Assembly: GCA_900751035.1 (NCBI GenBank)
Contig: CAADSF010000233.1
Location: 1-5,989, forward strand
DNA length: 5,989 bases
Source: an uncultured Oscillospiraceae bacterium
GTDB lineage: Bacteria; Bacillota; Clostridia; Oscillospirales; Oscillospiraceae
Direction: 5' to 3'
Position 1 is the first letter of the stretch; every line of letters starts with the position of its first letter. Position numbers and translations under genes: made by a program. The notes beneath the pieces were generated by a model. The model saw only the letters and a program-made list of their open reading frames with translations, did no database searches and was not told where the DNA came from. Shown one piece after another: positions 5,491 through 5,989 of the stretch.

Positions 5491-5547
5491 TCACATTCGG
5501 CCGCATCGCCAGTTGATGCGGAGCAGCCGCTCAAAAATCAGTCTCAT
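5491..5547 (-). CDS. 18-residue small ORF between metI and metQ
   Basis: Not in any family I can name. It reads MRLIFERLLRINWRCGRM then TGA. AAGGAG (minus strand, 5559-5554) follows the metI stop codon directly and stands 6 bases from ATG 5547, better spacing than many real genes have, so translation is likely. Five Arg and one Glu make it basic. Residues 3-13 alternate hydrophobic and charged (LIFERLLRINW) as in an amphipathic helix, followed by RCGR with the only cysteine. The mRNA can form a 7-bp hairpin inside codons 9-16 (5501-5507 with 5515-5521), which a translating ribosome would open. From its stop, 63 bases remain to the metQ start. It could be a microprotein acting at the transporter, or a translated element controlling metQ expression; a chance ORF cannot be excluded. 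Confidence 0.5.
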   Translation of the reverse strand: MRLIFERLLRINWRCGRM

Positions 5548-5559
5548 GGAAAGCTCCTT

Positions 5560-5989
5560 TCAGCGGGCACGCTTGTCGGTCTTCCGGACGACGGTCGTGC
5601 CGATGATCTGGATGAGCTGGACAATCACAACAATCAGCAGCACGCAGACCCAGACGACCAGCTTCTGGCTTCTCTGGTGGCCGTGGATGATGGCAATCTG
5701 ACCAAGCCCCGTGCCGCCCAGCGTCGCGGCCAGCGCCGTGTAGCTGAGAATGGTGACGGTCGAAATGACGCAGCCGGAAATGAGCGACGGCTTCGCCTCC
5801 GGCAGCAGCACGTGCCAGATGATCTGCAGATTCGTGCAGCCCATGGCCTGCGCCGCCTCAATGACGCCCGCGGGAACCTCCTTCAAGGAGGACTCGACCA
5901 TACGCGCCACATACGGCGCGGCGGCGATGATCAGCGTGACAATGACCGCGCCGTTGCCGGTCGAGGTGCCGAGCAGCAGCTTTGCCGCC
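5560..5989 (-). CDS. metI: Methionine ABC transporter permease MetI (partial, N-terminus outside)
   Basis: Membrane subunit of the MetNI importer; it forms the channel and contacts the ATPase MetN. The frame stays open to the window edge, so about 142 C-terminal residues are visible. The segment begins AAKLLLGTSTGNGAVIVTL. The ATPase-docking EAA loop is clear: EAAQAMGCTNLQIIWHVLLP, then EAKPSLISG. After it come the expected GTGLGQIAI and GHQRSQ stretches, a final membrane segment (LVVWVCVLLIVVIVQLIQII) and a basic tail (VVRKTDKRAR). An internal GTG at 5910 is not the real start, since family similarity continues upstream of it. The stop TGA (5562-5560) is followed at once by the ribosome binding site of the 18-aa ORF. 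The preceding gene is expected to be metN. Confidence 0.93.
   Translation of the reverse strand, partial: AAKLLLGTSTGNGAVIVTLIIAAAPYVARMVESSLKEVPAGVIEAAQAMGCTNLQIIWHVLLPEAKPSLISGCVISTVTILSYTALAATLGGTGLGQIAIIHGHQRSQKLVVWVCVLLIVVIVQLIQIIGTTVVRKTDKRAR

Noticed and set aside
5428..5559. A SAM riboswitch, T-box or leader-peptide attenuator between metI and metQ.
   Set aside because: No SAM or T-box motifs are visible, and no stem followed by a T tract lies between the small ORF and metQ, so transcription attenuation there is unsupported.

Overview
The window is GC-rich bacterial DNA with strong AGGAGG-type ribosome binding sites, sigma-70-like promoters, lipoproteins with Gram-positive style lipoboxes, compact hairpin terminators and a small protein resembling clostridial HPr-like proteins. 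I infer a high-GC Clostridia member, probably a gut Oscillospirales relative; this rests on style and gene content, not on a species marker.

Layout. Positions 1-47 are the 3' part of a class II tRNA, most likely tRNA-Leu. Positions 48-638 hold no credible protein gene but are packed with inverted repeats: a tRNA-trailer hairpin, a chain of hairpins at 121-380 (three with GCTTCGC or GCTTTCGC loop cores), and a large, almost symmetrical fold-back at 463-624 that ends directly before the ribosome binding site of the next gene. A short-form malic enzyme follows on the plus strand (639-1811). It converges on a small HPr-like protein gene on the minus strand (1890-2141), with a shared hairpin between them.

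All remaining protein genes lie on the minus strand: an orphan single-pass membrane protein (2256-2756), a three-part surface lipoprotein (3006-4298), the methionine ABC transporter binding lipoprotein metQ (4552-5427), an unannotated 18-codon ORF with its own ribosome binding site (5491-5547), and the 3' part of the permease metI (5560 to the window edge). metI, the small ORF and metQ read as one operon; metN would lie beyond the edge. The other three minus-strand genes each have a visible promoter and terminator, so they look like single-gene units.

Between 2801 and 2957 a plus-strand sigma-70-like promoter is followed about 120 bases later by a strong terminator with no real gene between, which makes a small-RNA candidate. 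No complete novel defence or mobile system is visible. The best leads are the 18-aa ORF inside the methionine-uptake operon, the hairpin array with the 162-base fold-back, and the small-RNA candidate.
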